Shown here piece after piece: positions 53,527 to 63,142 of a stretch of 64,000 nt of DNA (positions are counted from its first letter, which is position 1; the number at the start of each line of letters is the position of its first letter). This DNA comes from JAQVEM01 sp964556165 (GTDB taxonomy: Bacteria; Actinomycetota; Humimicrobiia; Humimicrobiales; Humimicrobiaceae): NCBI GenBank assembly GCA_964556165.1, contig CAZKVH010000001.1, forward strand, positions 1 through 64,000, given 5' to 3'. A program made the translations under genes and the position numbers. The notes below the pieces were generated by a model, which ran no database searches, had not been told where the DNA came from, and saw nothing but the letters and a program-made list of their open reading frames with translations.

Positions 53527-54063
53527 ATGATGGAAAAGGCGCATATATTAGGAGAAGATGAAATATACAGGATAATCAGGAGAATTTCTCATGAGATACT
53601 TGAAAAGAATAAGGGGCCGGAGAATCTTGTATTTATTGGTCTTCAAAAGAGAGGTGTACCGCTGGCAGATAGGATAGTGGAGAATATAGAAGAATTCGAA
53701 GGGGTTAAAGTTAAAAGTGGTAAACTTGATATAACTTTTTATCGAGATGATATTGGAAGCGATATTAAACACAATGCCCGGATAACAGATATTTCTTTTG
53801 ATATAGAAGATAAGAACGTTATTCTTGTTGATGATGTTCTTTACACAGGCAGGACAATTCGTGCTGCAATGGATGCTATTATTGATTTTGGAAGGCCAAA
53901 AACAATTCAGCTTGTAGTTTTGATAGATAGGGGTCACAGAGAGCTTCCCATAAGGGCTGATTATGTGGGGAAAAATCTTCCTACATCGAGGGATGAATCT
54001 GTGGAAGTTAAATTAAAAGAAACTGATGGAATTGATAGCGTTATAGTTAAAGGTAAGGAGTAA
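53527..54063 (+). CDS. pyrR: Bifunctional PyrR regulator / uracil phosphoribosyltransferase
   Basis: PyrR attenuates the pyr operon by binding leader RNA when UMP is high. The 178-residue protein has a PRPP-binding loop 'VILVDDVLYTGRTIRAAMD' (near residue 97) and 'LVFIGLQKRGVPLADRIVENI'. 'IDRGHRELPIRADYVGKNLPTSRDE' is the PyrR-specific ending. Whether it also has uracil phosphoribosyltransferase activity cannot be told from this. AGGGAG precedes ATGs at 53527 and 53530. It is the first gene after the attenuator, spaced 2 bp from pyrB. Confidence 0.96.
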   Translation: MMEKAHILGEDEIYRIIRRISHEILEKNKGPENLVFIGLQKRGVPLADRIVENIEEFEGVKVKSGKLDITFYRDDIGSDIKHNARITDISFDIEDKNVILVDDVLYTGRTIRAAMDAIIDFGRPKTIQLVVLIDRGHRELPIRADYVGKNLPTSRDESVEVKLKETDGIDSVIVKGKE

Positions 54064-54065
54064 GG

Positions 54066-54986
54066 ATGTTAAGTAAAAAAAGCATAATAGATCCGGATGA
54101 CCTTAGCCTTGAAGATATCAATCTGATACTTACTAATGCGGACTCTTTTCTTGAAATATCAGGAAGGGATGTAAAAAAGGTCCCGGCTCTAAGAGGCAAA
54201 ACTATAGCTAATTTATTTTTCGAGCCCAGCACGAGAACCAGAAGTTCATTTGAGATAGCTGCCAAGAGGCTCAGTGCAGATATAATAAATTTTTCTTCTC
54301 CTTCAAGTAGTATTGTGAAAGGTGAGTCTATTATTGATACTCTCAGGACTATTCTTTCTATGAAAGTGGACCTGGTTATTATAAGACACGGCGATAGCGG
54401 AGTAGTTAAAATAGTGGATGGAATTGTGGGAGTCCCGGTAATAAATGCGGGTGATGGCAAACACCAGCATCCCACCCAGGCGCTACTTGACTTATATACT
54501 ATAAAAAAAAGATTCGAAAAATTCGATGGCCTGAAAGTAGCTATCGTTGGTGATTTTATAAATAGCAGGGTAGCAAGGTCCGATTTAACTCTGTTTGAGA
54601 AGATGGGTATGAAGGTTTCCATAGTTTCCCCTGCGATGCTGTTGCCCGAAGATTTTTCGAAAATGAACGTTAAGCATTGTATAGACGACGTTATAGAGGA
54701 ATCCGATATAATATATATGCTGAGGATGCAATTCGAGAGGCAGGATAGAAAATTTTACCCTTCCATAATGGAGTATAACAGGTTTCTGAGTCTAAATCTG
54801 GACAGACTTATCAGGATGAAGCCAGGCTCCATAGTTATGCACCCAGGACCCGTAAACAGGGGAATTGAAATTACTGATGAGGTTATGGAAGTAGGCGGTA
54901 GTTTAAGGGACAAAGTAGCAATTGAATATCAGGTAACATACGGGGTGGCTATAAGGATGGCAGTTATATATTTAATATTAAGTTAG
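54066..54986 (+). CDS. pyrB: Aspartate carbamoyltransferase, catalytic subunit
   Basis: Combines carbamoyl phosphate with aspartate. The 306-residue enzyme has the carbamoyl phosphate loop 'FFEPSTRTRSSFEIAAKRL' (STRTR at 55-59), 'GDGKHQHPTQALLDLYTI' and 'MLRMQFERQD'. No pyrI regulatory subunit is present, so it is probably not CTP-regulated in the E. coli manner. The ATG follows GTAAGGAG that overlaps the end of pyrR. Confidence 0.96.
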   Translation: MLSKKSIIDPDDLSLEDINLILTNADSFLEISGRDVKKVPALRGKTIANLFFEPSTRTRSSFEIAAKRLSADIINFSSPSSSIVKGESIIDTLRTILSMKVDLVIIRHGDSGVVKIVDGIVGVPVINAGDGKHQHPTQALLDLYTIKKRFEKFDGLKVAIVGDFINSRVARSDLTLFEKMGMKVSIVSPAMLLPEDFSKMNVKHCIDDVIEESDIIYMLRMQFERQDRKFYPSIMEYNRFLSLNLDRLIRMKPGSIVMHPGPVNRGIEITDEVMEVGGSLRDKVAIEYQVTYGVAIRMAVIYLILS

Positions 54987-55013
54987 AATTTTAAAATTTG
55001 TCAGGGAATCATA

Positions 55014-56312
55014 ATGGATAAAAATAAAAATATTCTCATTAAATCCGGCAGAATAATAAACCTGAATAAGGGAAAAGATGATTATTCAGATATTTTAATA
55101 ATTGATGGTGTAATAACCGAAATAAATAAAGAGATCAACGGTGCCGGGAAGAACGTAACTGAAATTGATGCAAAGGGATGCATTGTATCGCCCGGGTTTG
55201 TGGATATGCATGTTCACTTAAGAGAACCTGGATTTGAAGATGAGGAGACTATTGAGACAGGAACAATGGCAGCTGTAAAGGGAGGCGTGACTACTGTTGC
55301 ATGTATGGCAAATACAAAACCGGTCATAGATAATCAGTCACTTGTAAAATATATACTGGAAAAATCAAGAAGTGCTTCATGCAGAGTTCTTCCAGTAGCT
55401 GCTATGACTGTGGGTCTTGAAGGGAAAAGTATCACAGAGATGGGGCTTTTATCCGAGGCTGGAGCCGTTGGTTTTTCTGATGATGGTATGTGTGTAAGAG
55501 ATAGCAGGATCATGTATGAAATTATGCGTTATTCAAACCAGTTTGATGTACCGTTGATTTTGCATGAAGAGGATTATTTTATCTCTGGCAGTGGTCTTGT
55601 TAACGAAGGTTATTACTCGACTATGCTGGGTCTGGAAGGTATATCAAGCTTGAGTGAAGATTTAATAATAGAAAGAGATATAACTCTGGCAAAAAAAAGC
55701 GGTGCAAAAATTCATGTAACTCATTTGAGTACCAGAGGCGCAGTGGAAATGATAGAGAGGGCTAAAAATGAAGGGGTACGTATAACCTGCGATGTGACAC
55801 CGCATCATCTTTTTTTCAATGATAGCTATCTTACATCTTTCAATACCAACTTTAAGGTAAAGCCACCCATACGAAGCGAGGAAGATAGGCTGGCGCTGGT
55901 TGAAGGTATAAAGAAAGGCGTAATTGATGCTATAGTTAGTGACCACGCTCCTCATCTTGATATAGAGAAAAACACAACATTCAGGCTCGCCAGTTTTGGA
56001 ACCATTGGCCTGGAAACACTTTTTAGTGCAGCTTTTACCAGGTTATGCGTGGAGGAAAAATTGGACCTGCATAAATTTATAAGTCTCATTACCACTTCGC
56101 CTTCAAAAATAATTGGCATTAATGCTTCAGAGATAAAAGTTGGAGAAGTTGCAAATATTACTGTCCTGGATACAGAAAAAGAAGAAGAAGTAAAAAAAGA
56201 AAATATCGTTTCAAAGAGTAAAAACAGCGTTTTTATAGGACATAAGCTCAGAGGAAAGGTAATCTGCACAATTAGCAGGGGCAGTCTGGTTTATAGATTA
56301 AATAACTTATAA
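55014..56312 (+). CDS. pyrC: Dihydroorotase
   Basis: Cyclises carbamoyl aspartate to dihydroorotate. The 432-residue zinc amidohydrolase has the metal site 'DMHVHLREPGFEDEET' (H66, H68), histidines in 'LILHEED' and 'KIHVTHLSTRGA', and the catalytic aspartate in 'VSDHAPH'. This is the longer type I class, common in Gram-positive bacteria. The ATG is 27 bp after pyrB and is not preceded by a strong ribosome site; GTCAGGGAATC is the nearest. Confidence 0.95.
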   Translation: MDKNKNILIKSGRIINLNKGKDDYSDILIIDGVITEINKEINGAGKNVTEIDAKGCIVSPGFVDMHVHLREPGFEDEETIETGTMAAVKGGVTTVACMANTKPVIDNQSLVKYILEKSRSASCRVLPVAAMTVGLEGKSITEMGLLSEAGAVGFSDDGMCVRDSRIMYEIMRYSNQFDVPLILHEEDYFISGSGLVNEGYYSTMLGLEGISSLSEDLIIERDITLAKKSGAKIHVTHLSTRGAVEMIERAKNEGVRITCDVTPHHLFFNDSYLTSFNTNFKVKPPIRSEEDRLALVEGIKKGVIDAIVSDHAPHLDIEKNTTFRLASFGTIGLETLFSAAFTRLCVEEKLDLHKFISLITTSPSKIIGINASEIKVGEVANITVLDTEKEEEVKKENIVSKSKNSVFIGHKLRGKVICTISRGSLVYRLNNL

Positions 56313-56326
56313 AAAAGGATGGAGTC

Positions 56327-57433
56327 TTGGAAGCTAATTTAATTTTAGAAGACGGAATGAAGTTCAGGGGGAATAACATAGGATGTAGCGGGGAAACGAT
56401 TGGCGAGGTGGTATTTAACACTTCGATGATTGGCTACCAGGAAGTTCTGACAGACCCTTCCTATTACGGACAGATTGTAGTAATGACTTATCCTGAAATT
56501 GGAAATTATGGTGTAAACAGCATTGATGTTGAATCAGATAAAATTCAGGCTAAAGGCTTAATTGTAAAGGAGTGTTCTGATTACTACTCTAACTGGAGGG
56601 CTGAAGGGAATCTTCAGGATTATTTAAAGAAGAACGGCATTGTGGGAATGGACTGGATAGATACAAGACAGTTAACGAGGCATATCAGGCTTGAGGGTTC
56701 AATGAAGGGTATTATCTCCACTGATAATTATGATGAAGGTGAATTGAAAGAGAAGCTCGATGGTTACCCATCTATTATTAACAGAGATCTTGTTCAGTAT
56801 GTTACCTGCAAAAAACCCTATATTTACAATCCAGAGTTAAAAGATTACAGGTATATGGTCGTGGTATTAGATTTTGGAATAAAGGCAGGTATCTTAAAGT
56901 GTCTTGCCTGGGAAGGTCTCAAATTAGTTGTAGTACCTGCTAATACCGGAGCGGAACAAATATTAAAGTATAAGCCCGATGGAATTTTGCTATCCAACGG
57001 GCCGGGGGACCCATCGGCTTTAAAATATGCTATTAAAACCATAAAAAAATTAATTGGTATCAAACCTCTGTTTGGGATTTGCATGGGGCACCAGCTGCTG
57101 GCAATTGCTCTTGGAGCAAGAACATATAAATTGAAATTTGGCCATCATGGAGGAAATCACCCGGTTAAGAATCTAATGACAGGTAAGGTTGAAATAACAT
57201 CGCAGAATCATAGTTTTGCTGTAAGTGAGAAATCATTAAAAAATATAAAAGATACTGATTGTGAAATAACGCACATAAATCTCAATGATAATACGATTGA
57301 AGGATTACAATATAAAAAAATAAGTGCATACACCATACAGTTTCATCCAGAGGGTAAGCCAGGCCCGCATGACTCGAGGTATGTTTTTAGTAGATTTACT
57401 GAATTAATTAATAATTTTAAAAAAAATAACTGA
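56327..57433 (+). CDS. carA: Carbamoyl-phosphate synthase, small subunit
   Basis: The 368-residue glutaminase subunit passes ammonia to CarB. The class I amidotransferase triad is complete: cysteine in 'GICMGHQLLAIALG' (near residue 251) and histidine and glutamate in 'QFHPEGKPGPHDS'. 'NHSFAV' is another family landmark. The N-terminal domain ('LEDGMKFRGNNIG', 'EVVFNTSMIGYQEVLTDPSYYGQI') is typical. The start is TTG 56327, seven bases after AAGGA. It lies 14 bp behind pyrC and 10 bp before carB. Confidence 0.95.
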   Translation: MEANLILEDGMKFRGNNIGCSGETIGEVVFNTSMIGYQEVLTDPSYYGQIVVMTYPEIGNYGVNSIDVESDKIQAKGLIVKECSDYYSNWRAEGNLQDYLKKNGIVGMDWIDTRQLTRHIRLEGSMKGIISTDNYDEGELKEKLDGYPSIINRDLVQYVTCKKPYIYNPELKDYRYMVVVLDFGIKAGILKCLAWEGLKLVVVPANTGAEQILKYKPDGILLSNGPGDPSALKYAIKTIKKLIGIKPLFGICMGHQLLAIALGARTYKLKFGHHGGNHPVKNLMTGKVEITSQNHSFAVSEKSLKNIKDTDCEITHINLNDNTIEGLQYKKISAYTIQFHPEGKPGPHDSRYVFSRFTELINNFKKNN

Positions 57434-57443
57434 AAGATAACTT

Positions 57444-60400
57444 ATGCCAAAAAGGAAAGATTTAAAGAAAATATTGCTGATAGGTTCTGGACCTATAGTT
57501 ATTGGTCAGGCATGTGAATTTGATTATTCCGGTACCCAGGCCTGTAAAGTTTTAAAACAGGAAGGTTATAAAGTAATACTCGTAAACAGTAATCCGGCAA
57601 CTATTATGACTGACCCGGAATTTGCTGATAAAACTTATATTGAACCTCTAACACCAGAATTTGTAGAAAAAATAATAAAAAAAGAAAGACCTGATGCGCT
57701 GCTGCCGGCGCTGGGAGGGCAGACAGGGCTTAATATGGCAGCAGCTCTATCAAATGAAAAAATTCTGAATAAATATGGAGTCGAGCTCATAGGAGTCGAT
57801 ATAAACGTAATAAATAAGGCCGAGGACAGGGAACAATTCAAGGAAGCCATGGACAGAATAGGTCTTTATGTCCCACCGAGCAGTTATGCGCACAGTCTCA
57901 AAGAAGCCCTGATTTTTAGCAGGAAATTAAATTTTCCTCTTGTTGTAAGACCGAGTTTTACGCTTGGAGGACTGGGAGGAGGAGTTGCCTTTAACAAGGA
58001 AGAATTTATTGACATTGTCACAAGAGGTCTTGATGTCTCACCAAAGTCTGAAGTACTTGTTGAAAAGTCAGTTGCTGGATGGAAGGAAATCGAGATGGAA
58101 ATGATGAGAGACAGGAATGATAATGTTATTATAATATGCTCGATAGAGAATTTTGACCCCATGGGTGTCCATACTGGAGACAGTATCTGTGTGGCTCCGG
58201 CTCAGACACTTACTTATAAGGAATATCAGAATATAAGGGATGCAAGTATTAAGATAATGAGGGAGATAGGAATTAATGCTGGTGGTTCCAACATTCAATT
58301 TGCTGTTAATCCTGAAAACGGTAAGGTGGCGGTTATCGAGTTAAATCCGAGAGTGTCAAGAAGTAGTGCGCTTGCTTCCAAGGCAACAGGTTATCCAATT
58401 GCCAAGATTGCGACCAAGCTTGCAATAGGATATACACTGGATGAAATTCAGAATGATATTACAAGGAAAACACCAGCCTGCTTTGAGCCTGCAATTGATT
58501 ATGTAGTGGTGAAATTTCCGAGGTGGACTTTTGAAAAATTTCCAGGGGCTGATGCGAGTCTTACTACAAGAATGAAGTCCGTAGGGGAAGTTCTTGCAAT
58601 TGGAAGGACCTTTAAAGAGGCACTTCAGAAATCTATAAGGTCTCTTGAAATAGATAGATACGGTCTCGGTTCTGATGGAAGAGATGACATAAAAGCAAAG
58701 CTACTGGAAAGCAAGCTGACTGTTCCAAATCAGGACAGGATTTTTTATATTAAATATGCTTTCAAAAAAGGGATGAGCATAGAAGAGGTATCAAGATATA
58801 CAAAGATAGACCCATGGTTTTTAAATAATATAAAGCAGCTTGTAGAATTTGAGAATTCCTTTAAGAATCTCAGTTTGAAGAATATGACCAGAGAAATGCT
58901 CTACGAAGCTAAAATGAATGGCTACTCAGATAAGCAAATAGCTTATTTATGTAAATGTGATGAAGATGAGGTAAGGGCTTTAAGAAAGAAGATGAATGTA
59001 GCCGCTACTTTTAAGACTGTTGACACATGTGCCGGAGAATTTGAGGCTTATACACCCTATTATTACTCTACTTACGAAACAGAAGACGAAACTTTATCAT
59101 CAAATAAAAATAAGGTGGTAATTCTTGGAGGAGGGCCGAATCGTATTGGTCAGGGAATAGAGTTTGATTATTGCTGTGTACATGCTTCATTTGCTCTTCA
59201 TGATGCAGGTTTTGAGACTATAATGATAAACTGTAACCCAGAGACTGTAAGTACGGATTATGATACTTCAGACCGTTTATATTTCGAGCCTTTAACGTTT
59301 GAGGATGTTTTAAATATTGTGGAAGCGGAGAAACCCTATGGGGTAATAGTTCAGTTTGGAGGCCAGACTCCCCTCAAACTCGCCCAGAGACTCCAGAATT
59401 CCGGGGTAAATATTCTAGGCACAACCCCCGATAGTATTGATCTTGCTGAAGACAGAAAAAGGTTTGGAGCCATGCTTAAAAAACTGGGTATTCCACAGGC
59501 TGATAATGGAACGGCAAAGGGTGTTAGCATTGCAAAGAAGATAGCAAAAAAAATAGGCTATCCTGTGCTGGTAAGGCCTTCATATGTACTTGGAGGCAGG
59601 GCGATGAATATAGTTTACAATGAAGAAAGTCTTATTGATTACGTAAAAAATGCTACTGTGGTATCAAATGATAGGCCGATATTGATAGATAAATTTCTGG
59701 AGCGGGCCATAGAGGTTGATGTTGATGCAATTTATGACGGAGAAGTAATATTCATCGGCGGAATTATGGAGCATATTGAAGAAGCCGGAATACATTCAGG
59801 AGATAGCGCCTGTGTGATACCTCCATTTACTCTGAGTAAAAAAATAATAGATACAATTAAAGATTATACTTATAAACTGGCAAGGGAGTTAAAGGTAGTG
59901 GGGTTGATGAATATTCAATACGCAATAAAAGATTCCCTGGTTTACGTGCTTGAAGCAAACCCGAGGGCTTCACGTACTGTTCCTTTTGTAAGTAAATCCA
60001 TTGGTGTTCCGCTTGCCAAGATTGCGGCACTGGTTATGACCGGAAAAAAATTAAGAGAAATAAAATTTAAAAAAGTTGATTCAACATTGCTTGGTTATTT
60101 TAGTATTAAAGAAGCTGTTTTGCCATTTAATAGATTCCCCGGTGTGGATACCGTACTCGGGCCCGAGATGAAATCTACAGGTGAGGTTATGGGAATTGAC
60201 GGAAGTTTTGGAATAGCTTTTGCGAAGACGCAGATTTCCACAAATCAAAAATTCCCAACTTCAGGCTCTGTTTTCATAAGTGTAAATGATAAAGATAAGG
60301 AAGCCATAGTGGGTATAGCAAGTAAGTTATCCGGACTTGGTTTTAAGATAATCTCTACAAGCGGGACGGGTGATTTTCTGGAGAAAGAAGGCATAAAATG

Positions 60401-60653
60401 TCATAAAGTTCAAAAAGTAAGAGAAGGCAGACCGAATGTACTGGATATGATAAAAAATAAAGAGATAGACCTTATTATAAATACACCCGAAGGAAGCAGT
60501 GCAAGAAGTGATGGTTATTATCTCAGAACTGCCGCGGTTCTTCATAACGTACCTTCTGTGACTACTATATCGGGAGCTTCTGCTCTGGTGCAGGGCATTC
60601 ATGAGATTAAAAATAATTCTGAAGTAAAAGTAAAGCCCATACAGGAGTATTAA
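57444..60653 (+). CDS. carB: Carbamoyl-phosphate synthase, large subunit
   Basis: The 1069-residue enzyme makes carbamoyl phosphate from bicarbonate, ammonia and two ATP. Two homologous ATP-grasp halves are evident: 'LLIGSGPIVIGQACEFDYSGTQA' and 'VILGGGPNRIGQGIEFDYCCVHA', with 'LVVRPSFTLGGLGGG' and 'VLVRPSYVLGGRAMNIVY'. The C-terminal MGS-like allosteric domain (about 930-1069, 'NKDKEAIVGIASKLSGLGFKIISTSGT') should respond to UMP or ornithine. As the only carAB seen, it may also serve arginine synthesis. It ends with 1 bp overlap with pyrK. Confidence 0.97.
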   Translation: MPKRKDLKKILLIGSGPIVIGQACEFDYSGTQACKVLKQEGYKVILVNSNPATIMTDPEFADKTYIEPLTPEFVEKIIKKERPDALLPALGGQTGLNMAAALSNEKILNKYGVELIGVDINVINKAEDREQFKEAMDRIGLYVPPSSYAHSLKEALIFSRKLNFPLVVRPSFTLGGLGGGVAFNKEEFIDIVTRGLDVSPKSEVLVEKSVAGWKEIEMEMMRDRNDNVIIICSIENFDPMGVHTGDSICVAPAQTLTYKEYQNIRDASIKIMREIGINAGGSNIQFAVNPENGKVAVIELNPRVSRSSALASKATGYPIAKIATKLAIGYTLDEIQNDITRKTPACFEPAIDYVVVKFPRWTFEKFPGADASLTTRMKSVGEVLAIGRTFKEALQKSIRSLEIDRYGLGSDGRDDIKAKLLESKLTVPNQDRIFYIKYAFKKGMSIEEVSRYTKIDPWFLNNIKQLVEFENSFKNLSLKNMTREMLYEAKMNGYSDKQIAYLCKCDEDEVRALRKKMNVAATFKTVDTCAGEFEAYTPYYYSTYETEDETLSSNKNKVVILGGGPNRIGQGIEFDYCCVHASFALHDAGFETIMINCNPETVSTDYDTSDRLYFEPLTFEDVLNIVEAEKPYGVIVQFGGQTPLKLAQRLQNSGVNILGTTPDSIDLAEDRKRFGAMLKKLGIPQADNGTAKGVSIAKKIAKKIGYPVLVRPSYVLGGRAMNIVYNEESLIDYVKNATVVSNDRPILIDKFLERAIEVDVDAIYDGEVIFIGGIMEHIEEAGIHSGDSACVIPPFTLSKKIIDTIKDYTYKLARELKVVGLMNIQYAIKDSLVYVLEANPRASRTVPFVSKSIGVPLAKIAALVMTGKKLREIKFKKVDSTLLGYFSIKEAVLPFNRFPGVDTVLGPEMKSTGEVMGIDGSFGIAFAKTQISTNQKFPTSGSVFISVNDKDKEAIVGIASKLSGLGFKIISTSGTGDFLEKEGIKCHKVQKVREGRPNVLDMIKNKEIDLIINTPEGSSARSDGYYLRTAAVLHNVPSVTTISGASALVQGIHEIKNNSEVKVKPIQEY

Positions 60654-61447
60654 TGAAGCTTTTAAATACGGAAATAGTTTCAAATGAAAAGTATAATGAC
60701 AATCTATTTAAGATGGAGATTTTTTCACCTTATATATGTAATGAGGTTATGCCCGGTCAATTTATTAATGTAAGATGTTCACCACCGGGATTACTTGATC
60801 CTGTATTGAGGCGTCCCTTTAGTGTTTTTGATGTAGAAAAAAAATTTAATGTTTTCTCTATTCTATATGTTGTCAAAGGTAAGGGAACAAAATATCTGTC
60901 TACTTTAGAAAAGGGCGATAACCTGGATTTTGTTGGTCCTCTCGGAAATGGAATAGATTTAAGCAGGACCGGAAAATCTTTTCTTTTAATAGGAGGAGGT
61001 GCCGGAATTGCTCCTTTATATTTTATAGCGAGAGAAGCTAAAAGTCTGGGAAAAGAAGTTTTTTTTGCGGCAGGTTTTAAAGATAGAAGTTTTATCAGGT
61101 GGGAAAGAGATCTTATTGAGCTTAATATAAATTATACTTTATTTACTGAAGATGGTTCCTGGGGAGAAAAGGGATTTATTACAGACTATATCCAGGAAAA
61201 TATGAAGGTATTTAAAGGGTATGATGTTTACTGCTGTGGGCCCAGGAGTATGTTAAAAAAGTTGCAGAGCATGTATGCAAAAACAGATAATAATATAACT
61301 GCTCTAATGGAGGGAATGATGGCGTGCGGAGTGGGGGTTTGTAATGGATGTGTAATAAAGATTAAGAAGGGGAAGAGAGGTTATTCTTATGTGAAGGTAT
61401 GTAAGGATGGACCTTCATTCAATTTAAGGGAGGTAATATTTGACTGA
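60653..61447 (+). CDS. pyrK: Dihydroorotate dehydrogenase B, electron-transfer subunit
   Basis: PyrK passes electrons from PyrD to NAD+ using FAD and a [2Fe-2S] cluster. The 264-residue protein has the flavin motif 'RRPFSVFD', the NAD-binding 'SFLLIGGGAGIAPLYFIAREA', and a C-terminal cluster with cysteines in 'MMACGVGVCNGCVIKIKKG' and 'VKVCKDGPSF'. It implies that PyrD is the type 1B NAD-linked form. The ATG shares one base with the carB stop codon and follows CAGGAG. It overlaps pyrD by 8 bp. Confidence 0.94.
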   Translation: MKLLNTEIVSNEKYNDNLFKMEIFSPYICNEVMPGQFINVRCSPPGLLDPVLRRPFSVFDVEKKFNVFSILYVVKGKGTKYLSTLEKGDNLDFVGPLGNGIDLSRTGKSFLLIGGGAGIAPLYFIAREAKSLGKEVFFAAGFKDRSFIRWERDLIELNINYTLFTEDGSWGEKGFITDYIQENMKVFKGYDVYCCGPRSMLKKLQSMYAKTDNNITALMEGMMACGVGVCNGCVIKIKKGKRGYSYVKVCKDGPSFNLREVIFD

Positions 61448-62405
61448 AGATGGCAGGCTTTTTACTTATTTGAGAGACAGTGGTGATGAAATCCCGAGTC
61501 TTTCAGTAAAGCTAGGAGATATAAAATTAAGCAATCCGGTAATAATGTGCTCCGGTACATTTGGTTATGGTGAGGAATATAGTGAGTTTTATGATGTTTC
61601 TTTGCTTGGAGGGGTGACCACAAAGAGTTATTCTCTGAAGCCCAGAGAGGGTAATCCTCCTCCGAGGATTTGCGAGACTACGGGGGGAATGTTAAATTCT
61701 ATAGGACTTCAGAATGATGGTATAGATAAATTTATAAAAAGCCACCTTCCACGTGCTGAAAAGATGGGGGTAAAGATTATTTTAAGTATATTCGGACAGG
61801 ACCCTGAAGAATTTAATGAACTGGCTTATAAAATATCGGGCATAAAGAAAAAAATAATAGCAGTGGAATTAAATCTTTCCTGCCCCAATGTTAAAAAAGG
61901 AGGCATGGCTTTTAGTGCTGAACCATCTGTGGTAAAAAGAATAGTAAAATCAGTTGTGGGTATTTTAAAATTTCCAGTTATAGCGAAGTTGAGTCCCAAT
62001 CAGCATAATTTGATAGAGGCAGCCGTAGCAGCAGAAAAGGGTGGAGCTGAGGCTATATCAATTATTAATACTGTTTTAGGGATGGCTATAGATGTTGAAA
62101 CATTCAAGCCAAAACTGGCCAGTGTTGTTGGAGGGCTTTCGGGGCCGGCGATAAAGCCCATTGCCCTGGCTAAAGTTTATTCTTTAGCACGTGAAAAAAT
62201 ACTGCCTGTTATTGGAATGGGCGGTATTTTTAGCTCTGAAGATGCCCTGGAATTTCTGGTGGCAGGCGCAAGTGCAATAGGTATAGGAACTGCGAATTTT
62301 GTTCAGTATGATGCAGGTAAAAAAATACTGGATGGATTGCTGTCATATCTTGAGAACAGAAGAATATATGATATTAATGAAATTATAGGAAAGCTTAGAG
62401 TATGA
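61440..62405 (+). CDS. pyrD: Dihydroorotate dehydrogenase B, catalytic subunit
   Basis: The 321-residue FMN enzyme oxidises dihydroorotate to orotate. The class 1 catalytic cysteine occurs in 'ELNLSCPNVKKGGMAF'. FMN and substrate loops include 'VIMCSGTFGYG', 'GMLNSIGLQNDGIDKF' and 'GMGGIFSSEDALEFLVAGASAIGIGTA'. The start is TTG 61440, six bases after AAGGGAGG within pyrK; it adds a short N-terminal extension before the family start at 'LSVKLGDIKLSNP'. It works with PyrK. The end overlaps pyrF by 4 bp. Confidence 0.95.
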   Translation: MTEDGRLFTYLRDSGDEIPSLSVKLGDIKLSNPVIMCSGTFGYGEEYSEFYDVSLLGGVTTKSYSLKPREGNPPPRICETTGGMLNSIGLQNDGIDKFIKSHLPRAEKMGVKIILSIFGQDPEEFNELAYKISGIKKKIIAVELNLSCPNVKKGGMAFSAEPSVVKRIVKSVVGILKFPVIAKLSPNQHNLIEAAVAAEKGGAEAISIINTVLGMAIDVETFKPKLASVVGGLSGPAIKPIALAKVYSLAREKILPVIGMGGIFSSEDALEFLVAGASAIGIGTANFVQYDAGKKILDGLLSYLENRRIYDINEIIGKLRV

Positions 62406-63142
62406 GGAACAAAAAATTATTATTAAGGGACAGGTTGATTATAAGCATCGACACCAGCAGCAGGAATGAAGTTATCAGTCTTTGTAAAAAGATATCAGGT
62501 AAAGTGTCAACTTTAAAGATAGGATTGGAGCTTATATACAGTCTGGGTACCGGTATTGTAAATACTGTAAAAAGCTTTGGCTACAATGTTATGCTTGATG
62601 CAAAACTTCTGGATATTCCCAATACTATAAGAGGAGCGGCGGCAGCTATATCGAATCTTGATATAAGCGCTGTTACAATTCATATTATAGGTGGCAAACA
62701 GATGCTTGTAGGTGCCAGGGAGGCTTTTGAAGAAGAGGCAAAATTAAAAAGTAATTTGATGCCTGTTCTTTTTGGGGTCACTGTTCTTACCAGCCTTGAT
62801 GACGTGGATATTAAAATTCTGGGATTTAAAGGAAATTTTTTAGAAACTGTTTTATCTTTATCTAAAATTGCCATAGACTCGGGCATGGACGGAGTTATAT
62901 GTTCTCCTAATGAAGTAGAAATGTTGAGGGGAAATTTAGGAAGTAGTTTCTATATTGCAACTCCGGGCGTTAGGCTTCCTGAGGATGATGCAGGTGACCA
63001 GAAGAGGGTAAATACACCCCGTGATGCGATTCTAAATGGAGCAGATTTTATAATAGCAGGGCGTTCTATAACAGGTAAAAAAGATATCCCGGAAGCAGTG
63101 GATAAATTTTTGGTGGAGATAGAAAGGGGTATAAGGGGATGA
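62402..63142 (+). CDS. pyrF: Orotidine 5'-phosphate decarboxylase
   Basis: Converts OMP to UMP. The 246-residue TIM-barrel enzyme retains the catalytic lysine-aspartate set in 'MLDAKLLDIPNTIRGAA' (usual family form DxKxxDIPNT). Phosphate-binding segments are 'ATPGVRLPEDDAGDQKRVNTPRDAI' and 'ADFIIAGRSITG'. The C-terminal loop puts it in the standard bacterial group. ATG overlaps the pyrD stop by four bases and pyrE starts within its own last four bases. Confidence 0.95.
   Translation: MRNKKLLLRDRLIISIDTSSRNEVISLCKKISGKVSTLKIGLELIYSLGTGIVNTVKSFGYNVMLDAKLLDIPNTIRGAAAAISNLDISAVTIHIIGGKQMLVGAREAFEEEAKLKSNLMPVLFGVTVLTSLDDVDIKILGFKGNFLETVLSLSKIAIDSGMDGVICSPNEVEMLRGNLGSSFYIATPGVRLPEDDAGDQKRVNTPRDAILNGADFIIAGRSITGKKDIPEAVDKFLVEIERGIRG

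Noticed and set aside
54047..54622. Leftward frame of 191 codons opposite pyrB
   Set aside because: Antisense shadow of an unmistakable pyrB.
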